Assembly (NCBI GenBank): GCA_944321705.1
Contig: CALUMG010000004.1
Coordinates: forward strand, 62,001-126,000
Source: an uncultured Muribaculaceae bacterium
GTDB lineage: Bacteria > Bacteroidota > Bacteroidia > Bacteroidales > Muribaculaceae
Direction: 5' to 3'
Length of the DNA: 64,000 nucleotides
In this document: one piece after another, positions 9,071 through 17,793 of the stretch
Layout: the number at the start of each line of letters is the position of its first letter
How positions within the stretch are numbered: the stretch's first letter is position 1
The notes under the pieces: model-generated
Seen by the model: the letters and a program-made list of their open reading frames with translations, nothing else
Database searches by the model: none
Told to the model about the DNA's origin: nothing
Translations under genes and position numbers: made by a program

Positions 9071-9769
9071 CTATTTCTCAACATTAGAATTTTGTTCTGC
9101 GATTTGTCCTAATACTTGCCAAAGCTTGTCGTCGGGCAAAGGAGCTGTCAAGTTTATTTCTTTTTTTGAAACAGGATGCACGAACTGTATTTTTCGTGCC
9201 AGCAGGCTTATGCTTCCGTCGGGATTACTACGCTCGGCTCCATATTTCAAATCTCCTTTCACGGGGCAACCGATTGCCGACAGTTGGACTCGTATTTGAT
9301 GCTTGCGTCCGGTGAGCAAATTTATTTCAAGCAATGTGTATCGGTCACTTCGTGCAATGACTTTATATTTCAATTGGGCTTTTAGCGCACCTTCCTTAGG
9401 AGTTGTGGATGCATACGATTTGTTTATTTTTTCGCGAGTCGTAATATAGTGGGTGAGTGTGCCTTCCTGTTCAGGAGGCATGTTCTTGGTTATAGCCCAA
9501 TAAGTTTTGTGGACATCTCCATTACGGAACATTTCGTTCATTCTCGAAAGTCCTTTGCTCGTTTTGGCAAAAACAACAAGTCCGCCGACAGGACGGTCGA
9601 GCCTGTGCACGACGCCGCAAAAAACATTTCCCGGTTTGGCATATTTTTCTTTAATCCACTCCTTGACTTGCTCGCTAAGTGGCTTGTCTCCGGTTTTGTC
9701 ACCTTGGACGATTTCGCCGGGAGCCTTGTTCACCACTATTATATGGTTGTCTTCGTAAATAACCTCCAT
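9071..9769 (-). CDS. RluA-family pseudouridine synthase
   Basis: 232 residues, a catalytic domain only with no S4 RNA-binding domain. The signature HRLDRPVGGLVVFAKT holds the catalytic aspartate (Asp58). The motif GRKHQIRVQLSAIGCPVKGD near residue 160 is typical of the RluA/RluD family. It isomerises uridine to pseudouridine in rRNA or tRNA; the target site cannot be predicted. It is transcribed on its own strand 198 bp ahead of the glycosyltransferase. A repeat-borne -7 box (9801-9808, minus) lies 32 bp upstream of the start. Confidence 0.92.
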   Translation of the reverse strand: MEVIYEDNHIIVVNKAPGEIVQGDKTGDKPLSEQVKEWIKEKYAKPGNVFCGVVHRLDRPVGGLVVFAKTSKGLSRMNEMFRNGDVHKTYWAITKNMPPEQEGTLTHYITTREKINKSYASTTPKEGALKAQLKYKVIARSDRYTLLEINLLTGRKHQIRVQLSAIGCPVKGDLKYGAERSNPDGSISLLARKIQFVHPVSKKEINLTAPLPDDKLWQVLGQIAEQNSNVEK

Positions 9770-9800
9770 TAGTCCTTATACCTTATTATATATTATGGTA

Positions 9801-9886
9801 CAAATATAGTGAAAGTCGAGCGCAATGAGAAAAAATGTGCTTGCTCAAATTTTTCTCATTGGCGAGGCGCATCCTTGAATTTCCAT
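9801..9886 (-). repeat. Dispersed promoter-palindrome repeat, copy 2
   Basis: Read on the minus strand: GGATGCGCCTCGCCAATG, then a palindrome with arms CAATGAGAAAAA and TTTTTCTCATTG, then GCGCTCGACTTTCAC and the box TATATTTG (9808-9801). A TTTC sits at the -33 place, 20 nt before the box. It points at the pseudouridine synthase gene. Confidence 0.75.
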
Positions 9887-10369
9887 CAATAATCTAAAAA
9901 GTTACTATTTTTCGCGTTTTTTGTCGAAAATAAAGTCTGCAATTAAGAAATTTAACGCAGGCATGTTAATAATGTCTCATTTATGTAACAAAACAGAATC
10001 TTTTTTTACATTTATAATACCATTTGTGCGGATGTCAAAGTGATAATTAACTTACAAATTGTAATTGATTAGCCTTTTTTCTTTATTTTTTAGCGAAATG
10101 TTGTTTTGAAGTGTTTTATACTCATAAATTTTTTGTAAAAAAGTTGGGTATTTTCGGTAAAATGTGTTTACTTTGCGCACAATAAAAATGCGAAAAGATA
10201 GCTATTCATTCATGGCAAAAGCAAATGGATAGCATAACATCACAAATTACAAACAAACTGTCGCCATCACATTCAATGGTTTTAGGGATGATGATTTGTA
10301 TAGAAGCGTGAATTTTTACGCATTTTTCTGGTTTTATGTGAATTTATTCTTATTAATTAAAAAGTACTT
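9887..10369 (+). promoter_or_regulatory. Long A/T-rich leader of the SusC operon with probable -7 box
   Basis: There is no gene here. A TTACTTTG box at 10168-10175, in an A/T-rich setting, is the best promoter candidate for the susC-like operon and would give a leader of about 185 nt. I see no clear riboswitch, terminator or operator palindrome. No ECF sigma or anti-sigma gene is adjacent. Confidence 0.4.
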
Positions 10370-13300
10370 ATGGGTCTTAAAAAGTTAATTGTCTTATTTG
10401 CTTTAACCCTCGTATCTTTTACAGCGTTCAGTCAAATTACTGTAACGGGTATCGTGATACAGGGCGATGACGGTGAGCCGGCTATCGGTGCAACTGTCAC
10501 GGTCAAAGGTACTAATACAGCTACGGCGACCGATCTCGATGGTAGATTCTCAATTAAAGCTCCATCAAACGATTCAAAAATTATTGTGAATTATATCGGA
10601 TACGAAAGCCAAGAGTTCAAGGCTACGTCGGAAGAAGTGACGATCTCCTTGGAACAAAGTGCACAGACGCTCGATGAAGTGGTCGTAACCGGTATGTCCA
10701 AGATGGACAAACGCTTATTTACCGGTGCCACTACTCGTATTGATGGTAGTAAGGCAAAACTTGACGGTGTCGCTGACATAAGCCGCGCTCTTGAAGGAAA
10801 GGCAGCCGGTGTGTCGGTTCAAAACGTTTCCGGTACTTTCGGTACTGCTCCGAAAATCCGCGTGCGTGGTGCGACATCAATTTATGGTAACTCTAAGCCA
10901 CTGTGGGTGGTAGATGGTGTGATTCTTGAGGATGCGGTTGAAATTTCGGCCGATGAATTGTCTTCGGGTGACGCTGTTACGCTTATTTCTTCGGCTATCG
11001 CAGGTCTTAATGCCGACGATATTGAAAGTTTCCAAATCTTGAAAGACGGTTCGGCAACTTCTATATATGGTGCAAAGGCAATGGCCGGTGTGATTGTCGT
11101 TACCACCAAGCAAGGTAGGGCAGGACACACAAGTATCAATTATACAGGTGAGTTCTCTTGGCGTCTCAAGCCGAGCTACAGTGATTACAACATCATGAAC
11201 TCGCAAGAGCAAATGGGTGTTTACAAGGAAATGGAGTCGAAAGGATGGCTCGAATTTGCGTCTATTGCACAAGCTTCTGAGTCAGGTGTTTATGGCCAAA
11301 TGTATGATCTTATTGATGCATACGCCAACGGTAAGTTCGGACTTCCTAACACTCAATCGGCAAAAAATTCTTTCTTGCGCGAAGCAGAATTCCGCAATAC
11401 CGACTGGTTTGACTTGTTGTTCAATAACAATATAACTCAAAACCACGCAATAAGCATTTCGGGTGGTACTGATAAAGGTACGTTCTATACTTCGTTCTCA
11501 TTTATGGACGATCCGGGATGGAGCATTTCAAGTGATGTTCAACGTTACACATTCAATGCGAATGCAACTTATCGTCTGTCGGACAACTTGCGTGTCAAGT
11601 TCTTGACTTCTGACTCTTATCGTAGCCAACGTGCTCCAGGTACTTTGAGCCAGGAAGTGGATGTCGTTTCGGGTTCGGTAAACCGCAGCTTCGATATCAA
11701 CCCGTTCAGCTACGCGATGAACACTTCACGCACACTTGATCCTAATGCTTATTACACTCGTAACTATACCGATTTCAACATTTTCCACGAACTTGAAAAC
11801 AACTACATCGACATTGCGATTGCCGATGTCAAGTTCCAAGGTGAGTTGATGTGGACTCCGATACAAGGCCTTGACATTAACGTGCTTGGTGCATATCGTT
11901 TCCAACAGGCAGAACAGAACCATTATGTAATGGATTCTTCTAACCAAGCTAATGCCTATCGTGCCGGTGTAGATCCTGAAGATGCGACTATTCGCGACAT
12001 GAACCCGTATTTGTATACTGACCCGGATGACGAAACTGCTTTGCCGCAGACCGTTCTTCCCAAAGGTGGTATCTGGTTCCACACATTGAACAGCTTGTCG
12101 CAATACAACTTCCGTGCAACTGCACAATATAACAAGGTGTTCAATAACACTCACATAATGAACCTTTTCGCAGGTACCGAAATTAGCTCGGTAACTCGTC
12201 ACGAGGAATATTTCCAAGGTTGGGGCGTTGTTTACGAGAATGGACGTATCCCATTCATCGATCCTAACTTGTTCAAGCAAATGAACGAAGAAAACGGTGA
12301 ATACTACCACGATACTTACACTTACGACCGCGACGCGGCATTCTTCGCAATGGGTACTTACTCGTTCGAAGGTAAGTATACAGCCAACGGAACAATCCGT
12401 TACGAAGGTTCCAACCGCTTGGGTAACACCCGTCAAGCACGTTGGTTGCCGACATGGAACGTGTCGGGAGCATGGAACATCCATGAAGAATCATGGTTTG
12501 ATAATCCAGTACTTTCTCACGCAACGTTGAAGGCTTCTTATTCGTTGACTGCCGATGCAGGTCCTATCGATTATGCAAGCGCTCAACCTATCTATGACCC
12601 ATATCGCCCATGGCGTCCGTTGTCAAACGCAATGGAAATGGGTATCGACCTCTCTGAGCTTGCCAACAGCGAGTTGACTTATGAAAAGAAACATGAGTTG
12701 AACATCGGTGTCGACCTCGGTTTCATCAACAACCGCATCAACCTCACTGCCGACTGGTATAAACGTAACAACTACGACCTTATCGGTATGATTTACACTT
12801 CGGGTGTGGGTGGTATGAACTCAAAGTATGGAAACGTTGCTTCGATGTCTTCTCACGGTGTTGAATTCACGTTGTCGACCGAGAACATCCAGACAAAAGA
12901 CTTCTCATGGACAACCGACTGGACATTCTCTTATGCGACTACCGAGATTACCGACCTTGAGACAAGTTCTGCCGTAATCGACCTTGTGGCTTCGACCGGT
13001 TTCGCTCTTGAAGGTTATCCGCAACGTGCATTGTTCTCGATTCCGTTCGTAGGACTTAATGAAGAGGGTATTCCTCAATTCATAAACGAGAACAATGAAG
13101 TTACGACTTCGGGCATCAACATGCAGGAATTCCAAAATACCGACTATTTGATATATGAAGGACCTATCGATCCTACTATCACCGGTGGTTTTGGTAACTT
13201 GTTCAAGTACAAAGATTTTACATTAAACGTATTCTTGACTTACGCATTTGGAAACAAAGTTCGTCTTGACCCGTTGTTCTCAAATCAATATTCCGATGAC

Positions 13301-13687
13301 GTTGCAATGCCTAAGGAATTCAAGAACCGTTGGACTATGCCTGGTGACGAAGCGTTCACCAATATTCCGGTAATAGCAAGTAAGCGTCAGAACTATGCCG
13401 ACCCGGAACTTGCAATTGCCTACAATGCTTATAACTATTCAACCGAGCGTGTTGCAAAGGGTGATTTCATTCGCTTGAAGGAAATTTCTTTGACCTACAA
13501 TATTCCGGATCTCATCCTCGAAAAGTTGCATCTCAATTCCGCTTCGGTTAAGTTGCAGGCAACCAATTTGTGGCTCATCTATGCCGACAAGAAATTGAAC
13601 GGCCAAGATCCTGAATTTATGAACTCCGGAGGTGTGGCAATCCCGTCACCTAAGCAGTTTACGTTCACGTTGCGTTTCGGTTTGTAA
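10370..13687 (+). CDS. SusC/RagA-family TonB-linked outer membrane protein
   Basis: 1105 residues. A signal peptide (MGLKKLIVLFALTLVSFTAFS) is followed by a carboxypeptidase-like beta domain (GEPAIGATVTVKGTNTATAT, residues about 30-105). Next come a TonB-box-like LDEVVVTGMSK, the plug domain (about 115-240, with ILKDGSATSIYGAKAMAGVI) and a 22-strand type barrel ending in the usual aromatic-terminated strand FTFTLRFGL. It is the outer-membrane channel of a SusCD nutrient transporter, powered by TonB. It is first in a five-gene operon; the SusD partner follows after 38 bp. The substrate is not deducible from the protein. Its neighbours include no glycoside hydrolase but do include a metallohydrolase. 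Confidence 0.95.
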   Translation: MGLKKLIVLFALTLVSFTAFSQITVTGIVIQGDDGEPAIGATVTVKGTNTATATDLDGRFSIKAPSNDSKIIVNYIGYESQEFKATSEEVTISLEQSAQTLDEVVVTGMSKMDKRLFTGATTRIDGSKAKLDGVADISRALEGKAAGVSVQNVSGTFGTAPKIRVRGATSIYGNSKPLWVVDGVILEDAVEISADELSSGDAVTLISSAIAGLNADDIESFQILKDGSATSIYGAKAMAGVIVVTTKQGRAGHTSINYTGEFSWRLKPSYSDYNIMNSQEQMGVYKEMESKGWLEFASIAQASESGVYGQMYDLIDAYANGKFGLPNTQSAKNSFLREAEFRNTDWFDLLFNNNITQNHAISISGGTDKGTFYTSFSFMDDPGWSISSDVQRYTFNANATYRLSDNLRVKFLTSDSYRSQRAPGTLSQEVDVVSGSVNRSFDINPFSYAMNTSRTLDPNAYYTRNYTDFNIFHELENNYIDIAIADVKFQGELMWTPIQGLDINVLGAYRFQQAEQNHYVMDSSNQANAYRAGVDPEDATIRDMNPYLYTDPDDETALPQTVLPKGGIWFHTLNSLSQYNFRATAQYNKVFNNTHIMNLFAGTEISSVTRHEEYFQGWGVVYENGRIPFIDPNLFKQMNEENGEYYHDTYTYDRDAAFFAMGTYSFEGKYTANGTIRYEGSNRLGNTRQARWLPTWNVSGAWNIHEESWFDNPVLSHATLKASYSLTADAGPIDYASAQPIYDPYRPWRPLSNAMEMGIDLSELANSELTYEKKHELNIGVDLGFINNRINLTADWYKRNNYDLIGMIYTSGVGGMNSKYGNVASMSSHGVEFTLSTENIQTKDFSWTTDWTFSYATTEITDLETSSAVIDLVASTGFALEGYPQRALFSIPFVGLNEEGIPQFINENNEVTTSGINMQEFQNTDYLIYEGPIDPTITGGFGNLFKYKDFTLNVFLTYAFGNKVRLDPLFSNQYSDDVAMPKEFKNRWTMPGDEAFTNIPVIASKRQNYADPELAIAYNAYNYSTERVAKGDFIRLKEISLTYNIPDLILEKLHLNSASVKLQATNLWLIYADKKLNGQDPEFMNSGGVAIPSPKQFTFTLRFGL

Positions 13688-13725
13688 TGTTTAGATGTTC
13701 ATTGTTAAAAAATAGGATTAAGATT

Positions 13726-15393
13726 ATGAAATTAAAATATATAGCCTATTCGGCACTTTTGGCTCTTGCTCCGGTAGCCATGTCTTGCGACGACTTTTTG
13801 AGCAAGTTGCCCGATAACCGTGTGGAACTGAACACGCCCGATCAGTTGAAAATGCTTCTTGTGAACGGTTATATGCAATACAATCCGGGTGTGATGAATG
13901 AGATTTCGAGCGATAACATTATCGACAACAATTCACCCGATCCTGCTTCGGGAATGCGTTACAATCTTGCTCCGTTTGAGCGTATGGACCATGAGATTTT
14001 CGCATGGGAACCGGCTGAGAGCTCATTGCAACAAGATTCACCATCATCGTTGTGGCAAGGATGTTATCACGCCATAGCTGTTGCCAATGCCGTGCTCGAC
14101 CGTATCCCTTATTTCGAAAGCATAGGCCAAGGAGAAGAAGTGCAACCCTACAAGGGCGAGGCATTGCTCATCCGTGCATATCACCACTTCTTGCTTGCCA
14201 ACTTGTTCTGCCAGCCTTATCGAGGCCCGGAATTGAGCAAGCAATTGCAAGGTATTCCTTACATGACAATGCCCGAAACGACTCTTACCACAGTTTACGA
14301 CCGTGGCAACCTTGCTGACGTTTATGACAAGATAGAGAAGGACTTGCTTGAAGGCCTTCCGTTGATAGACGACGGTGTTTATGATCAGCCGAAGTATCAC
14401 TTCAACACATCGGCAGCCTATGCGTTTGCAGCACGTTTCTTCTTGTTCAAGCGTGATTACGAGAATGCAGTCAAGTATGCCAATCTTGCATTTGGTGGCG
14501 AGTCAGGCCCGTCTCAGTCGGCACTGAACGACATTTGGCAGCACTCTTTTGCCGATCCTGACCAAATAACTCAATATTTTGTCAGCGTTGAACGTCAAAG
14601 TAACTTCTTGTTGATACCTACGGTTTCTACTGCTGCGCGCCTTGTGGGAACTCGTTATGCGTGGAACCGCGATGGTGTGAACGCCACTATTAACGGACAA
14701 GGCCCGACATGGCAAGATTTCAACTTCCATCCTTGCTATGATGGTAAGATATATATTGTAGGTGGTGAACAATACGGCTTGTTCTTCCCGGGAACCTGCG
14801 GTGAGCTTTTCGAATACACCGACAAAATTGCCGGTATCGGTTATACTCACATTGTGCGTACCGAGTTTACAGCCGAAGAAACTCTGTTGTGCCGTGCCGA
14901 AGCTAAGTTGTACCTTGGTGACATCGACGGTGCCGTTGCCGACCTTCGCATTTGGGACGAGAACCGCCAGAACAACACTCACCCAGAGTATGATATGCCC
15001 GATTTGACTCGCGACCTAATCGAGTCGTTCTATGGCAATAATCCGGGTGAAGGAATTGTAAAGCCATTGCATATCGATGAAGTTTGTCCTTCCGACAAAT
15101 ATTCGGTAACTCCCGATATTGAGCTTTACTTGCAATGCGTTTTACACTTCCGCCGCATTGAAACATTCCACACCGGCATGCGCTGGTATGACATCCGTCG
15201 TTACGGTATAGAAATTGAGCATTACATTGGTGCTACGGGATATGACATTTTGAAATGGGACGATCCTCGTCGTGCTTACCAGTTGCCGGCCGATGTATTG
15301 ACTTCGGGCATGGAACCGACAATCCGTGAGTATACTACTCCTTCCGATCAAGATTTTGTAAAATCAACAGCAAGTTGCGTAAAAATAAAATAA
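13726..15393 (+). CDS. SusD/RagB-family outer membrane lipoprotein
   Basis: 555 residues from the ATG at 13726, which gives a clean lipoprotein signal (LLALAPVAMSC, lipid on Cys21). An upstream in-frame ATG at 13687 lacks a signal and is unlikely. TPR-like helices and the C-terminal RRIETFHTGMRWYDIRRYG segment are standard for RagB/SusD. It forms the surface lid of the SusC channel and binds substrate. Acidic DD residues follow the lipidated cysteine, in line with a surface-export signal. Confidence 0.93.
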   Translation: MKLKYIAYSALLALAPVAMSCDDFLSKLPDNRVELNTPDQLKMLLVNGYMQYNPGVMNEISSDNIIDNNSPDPASGMRYNLAPFERMDHEIFAWEPAESSLQQDSPSSLWQGCYHAIAVANAVLDRIPYFESIGQGEEVQPYKGEALLIRAYHHFLLANLFCQPYRGPELSKQLQGIPYMTMPETTLTTVYDRGNLADVYDKIEKDLLEGLPLIDDGVYDQPKYHFNTSAAYAFAARFFLFKRDYENAVKYANLAFGGESGPSQSALNDIWQHSFADPDQITQYFVSVERQSNFLLIPTVSTAARLVGTRYAWNRDGVNATINGQGPTWQDFNFHPCYDGKIYIVGGEQYGLFFPGTCGELFEYTDKIAGIGYTHIVRTEFTAEETLLCRAEAKLYLGDIDGAVADLRIWDENRQNNTHPEYDMPDLTRDLIESFYGNNPGEGIVKPLHIDEVCPSDKYSVTPDIELYLQCVLHFRRIETFHTGMRWYDIRRYGIEIEHYIGATGYDILKWDDPRRAYQLPADVLTSGMEPTIREYTTPSDQDFVKSTASCVKIK

Positions 15394-15403
15394 TCAGGCA
15401 GTC

Positions 15404-16393
15404 ATGAAGATAAATAAATATATATATTCCGCATTGATTGGCGCACTCTCTTTCGGAGCAGTATCATGTGGAGATGATAATGATTTTACCGAGACAATAT
15501 TCCCTGAAGTCGATGATACTCCGAATCCGGAGTCTCCATCTTATAAGCTCGACAAATATTTACAAATAAATTATTTGGATGCTTATAACCTTGATTTCCG
15601 TTACAAGATGCAAGATGTCGGTGCCGACATGAACTACAACCTTGTTCCGGCTACTTATCAGGCATCTGTCGACTTGGCAGTTTTGACCAAATATCTGTGG
15701 TTTGATGTATATGATGATCTTGCAGGTGAGGATTTCTTGCGCACCTATGGACCTCGCATCATCCACCTTATCGGCTCACCGGCGTTCAACCCGGTAAACG
15801 GTACGATGATTCTCGGTTTGGCCGAAGGTGGCTTGAAGGTTTCTTTGTTCCGCGTGAACTATATAGATCCTGAAGACGCGTTGCAGCTCAATGAGTATTA
15901 CTTGAAGACGATGCACCACGAGTTTGCCCACATCTTGCACCAAACTAAGACTTATCCGCCGGAGTTTGACTTGATTTCGTCGACATGGTACAGCCCTTTC
16001 ACTTGGCAAGAGCGTGACGACCGTGTTTGTAACTCGTTTGGATGTATTACAAACTATGCAAGTTCGGAAGACCGCGAAGACTTTGCAGAAACTATTGCCA
16101 ACTACATTACCAAGACTGATGAACAATGGGCCGAAATCATGAGGAATGCTGCCCTTAACTGGGAAACTAACGGTGAAGGTCAAGTCATTGGTGAAGGTGT
16201 TGATGACGGACAAGGCGGTTTGGCCGACGGTGTTGACGGTGTAGCCATTATCAACCAAAAGGTTCAGATTGCTCGCACATGGCTTCGCGATGCTTGGAAT
16301 CTTGACCTTGATGAGCTTCGTGCCGAAGTTCAACGTCGTCAAACTAACATCGATATCGAGGCGTTGCGCTTACAAGTTGAAACAATCGAATGA
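15404..16393 (+). CDS. Substrate-import-associated zinc metallohydrolase lipoprotein
   Basis: 329 residues with lipobox LSFGAVSC (Cys22) followed by acidic residues (GDDNDF), so probably surface exposed. The zinc motif HHEFAHILH is near residue 172 (HExxH), and the acidic residues of DREDFAETIANY further on may supply a third ligand. It matches the TIGR04549-like family found next to SusC/SusD. Ten bases separate it from the SusD gene. The inferred role is to trim a peptide or other ligand at the cell surface for import through the SusCD channel; this has not been shown for the family as far as I know. Confidence 0.85.
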   Translation: MKINKYIYSALIGALSFGAVSCGDDNDFTETIFPEVDDTPNPESPSYKLDKYLQINYLDAYNLDFRYKMQDVGADMNYNLVPATYQASVDLAVLTKYLWFDVYDDLAGEDFLRTYGPRIIHLIGSPAFNPVNGTMILGLAEGGLKVSLFRVNYIDPEDALQLNEYYLKTMHHEFAHILHQTKTYPPEFDLISSTWYSPFTWQERDDRVCNSFGCITNYASSEDREDFAETIANYITKTDEQWAEIMRNAALNWETNGEGQVIGEGVDDGQGGLADGVDGVAIINQKVQIARTWLRDAWNLDLDELRAEVQRRQTNIDIEALRLQVETIE

Positions 16394-16419
16394 AAAATAC
16401 TTATATTTGCATGACAATT

Positions 16420-17736
16420 ATGAAAAAAACAGATATAAAATATTATTCCATGGCTGTGGTGCTGGCTGCAGCATCCTTGGCAGGCGCATCGTGCGATAGG
16501 GAGGAAGACGACATTTGGCCTCAGAGCTCTGCCGAACGTCTTGAACAAGCCCAAACCGAAGATCGTGAAATCTTGTGCAGTGTCCCCAACGGCTGGCAGA
16601 TGCTTTACTTCTGCAACGGACAGGAGCAAGGATACAACTTCTTGATGAAATTTGATGAGCATGGAGGTGTGACAATTGCGACTCGTAATCCTAATACAGG
16701 TAATGCTTATACCGAGGAAGCAAGCATGTATGACGTGCTTGTAGATGACGGCCCGGTATTGTCTTTCAGCACCTACAACTCATTGTTCCACCGTTATGCC
16801 GACCCCGATCCTGAGCATACTCAAGCTTCTGACGGTATAGGTAGCGGAGGCGACTACGAGTTCAACATCATGACCATCTCCGACGAAATGATATACCTTC
16901 ACGGAAAGAAGACTAAAGTTGACATCTACATGTATCCTCTTGAAGAGGGTAAGAATTGGGAAGAATATTTCAACGACTTGTACACATTGCGCGACAGCAT
17001 GTTCAATTCTTCCATCCCGACATTGTGGTTGACTCTTGCCGATGGCAGCCGTTACAGCATCACCAATGCATCTTCGCAGGTTATGAGCTTTGTGCCTGAA
17101 GATGGAGATGCTATCACACAGACGACTGTCGTGCCATATGTGTTGACCGAGACAGGCATCCGCTTGATGTCTGCATTCCCTAATGATAGTGCCGATGTCG
17201 ATCATGTACAGGTATTCAACTTTAACGAGGCTGGTACTTTCCTTGTGGGGGATGACGCGACAGCCGACGGTGCGGTTGCAACTATCAAAAGTGCGCCATT
17301 TGCTGAGCTGTTTGCCGATCAAGACATCACATGGAGCATCGATGCCGATGACTTGGGTGGCCAATTTGCAGATGCATATGCTGCAGTTGCTGAAGGATAT
17401 GATGATTATACTCCTTTCACATTGCAAGGTGTCCGTTTCGGCTATAATACAAGGGTTGGATTCCATACATTCTCGCTTTACAGTACAAGGATGGCTGGCG
17501 CGATGTATTGTGAAGAGATTGTCGATGGTGAAACGGGGATAAGTTTTACTTTCTCGGGAGAAGGCGATACCAATGGCGTGAGACTTTATGACAACATTCC
17601 TGCCTATGGGGAGTTCATGCAGTTGCTGGCATCCAAGAAGTTCACGTTGACATCTGACAGCGAGATTAATCCTTCACGAATAAAATTCACGTGTCAAGAT
17701 AACGAAAATGATTATTTCTATGTTGAACTCCTGTAA
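16420..17736 (+). CDS. DUF4302-type lipoprotein of the SusCD operon
   Basis: 438 residues from ATG at 16420. The signal SMAVVLAAASLAGASC ends in a lipidated cysteine, then DREEDD. An earlier ATG at 16390 overlaps the stop of the metallohydrolase gene (ATGA) but adds an untypical N-terminal tail. The sequence after residue 35 (PNGWQMLYFCNGQEQGYNFLM) is the hallmark of DUF4302 proteins, which usually accompany SusC/SusD and the zinc lipoprotein. Biochemical function is unknown; ligand binding at the cell surface is a guess. A TATATTTG box at 16402-16409 could be a weak internal promoter. Confidence 0.75.
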   Translation: MKKTDIKYYSMAVVLAAASLAGASCDREEDDIWPQSSAERLEQAQTEDREILCSVPNGWQMLYFCNGQEQGYNFLMKFDEHGGVTIATRNPNTGNAYTEEASMYDVLVDDGPVLSFSTYNSLFHRYADPDPEHTQASDGIGSGGDYEFNIMTISDEMIYLHGKKTKVDIYMYPLEEGKNWEEYFNDLYTLRDSMFNSSIPTLWLTLADGSRYSITNASSQVMSFVPEDGDAITQTTVVPYVLTETGIRLMSAFPNDSADVDHVQVFNFNEAGTFLVGDDATADGAVATIKSAPFAELFADQDITWSIDADDLGGQFADAYAAVAEGYDDYTPFTLQGVRFGYNTRVGFHTFSLYSTRMAGAMYCEEIVDGETGISFTFSGEGDTNGVRLYDNIPAYGEFMQLLASKKFTLTSDSEINPSRIKFTCQDNENDYFYVELL

Positions 17737-17748
17737 CTGGAGTTCAAC
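17722..17748 (+). promoter_or_regulatory. Hairpin spanning the DUF4302 stop codon
   Basis: Perfect 9-bp arms GTTGAACTC and GAGTTCAAC with a 9-nt loop that contains the TAA stop. No T-run follows, so it is more likely an RNA-stability or partial attenuation element than a terminator. It lies 45 bp before the next gene. Confidence 0.5.
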
Positions 17749-17793
17749 ATGAAAAGTCAATATTTTAAGTCTAACTTTTAATATTTTACTATT

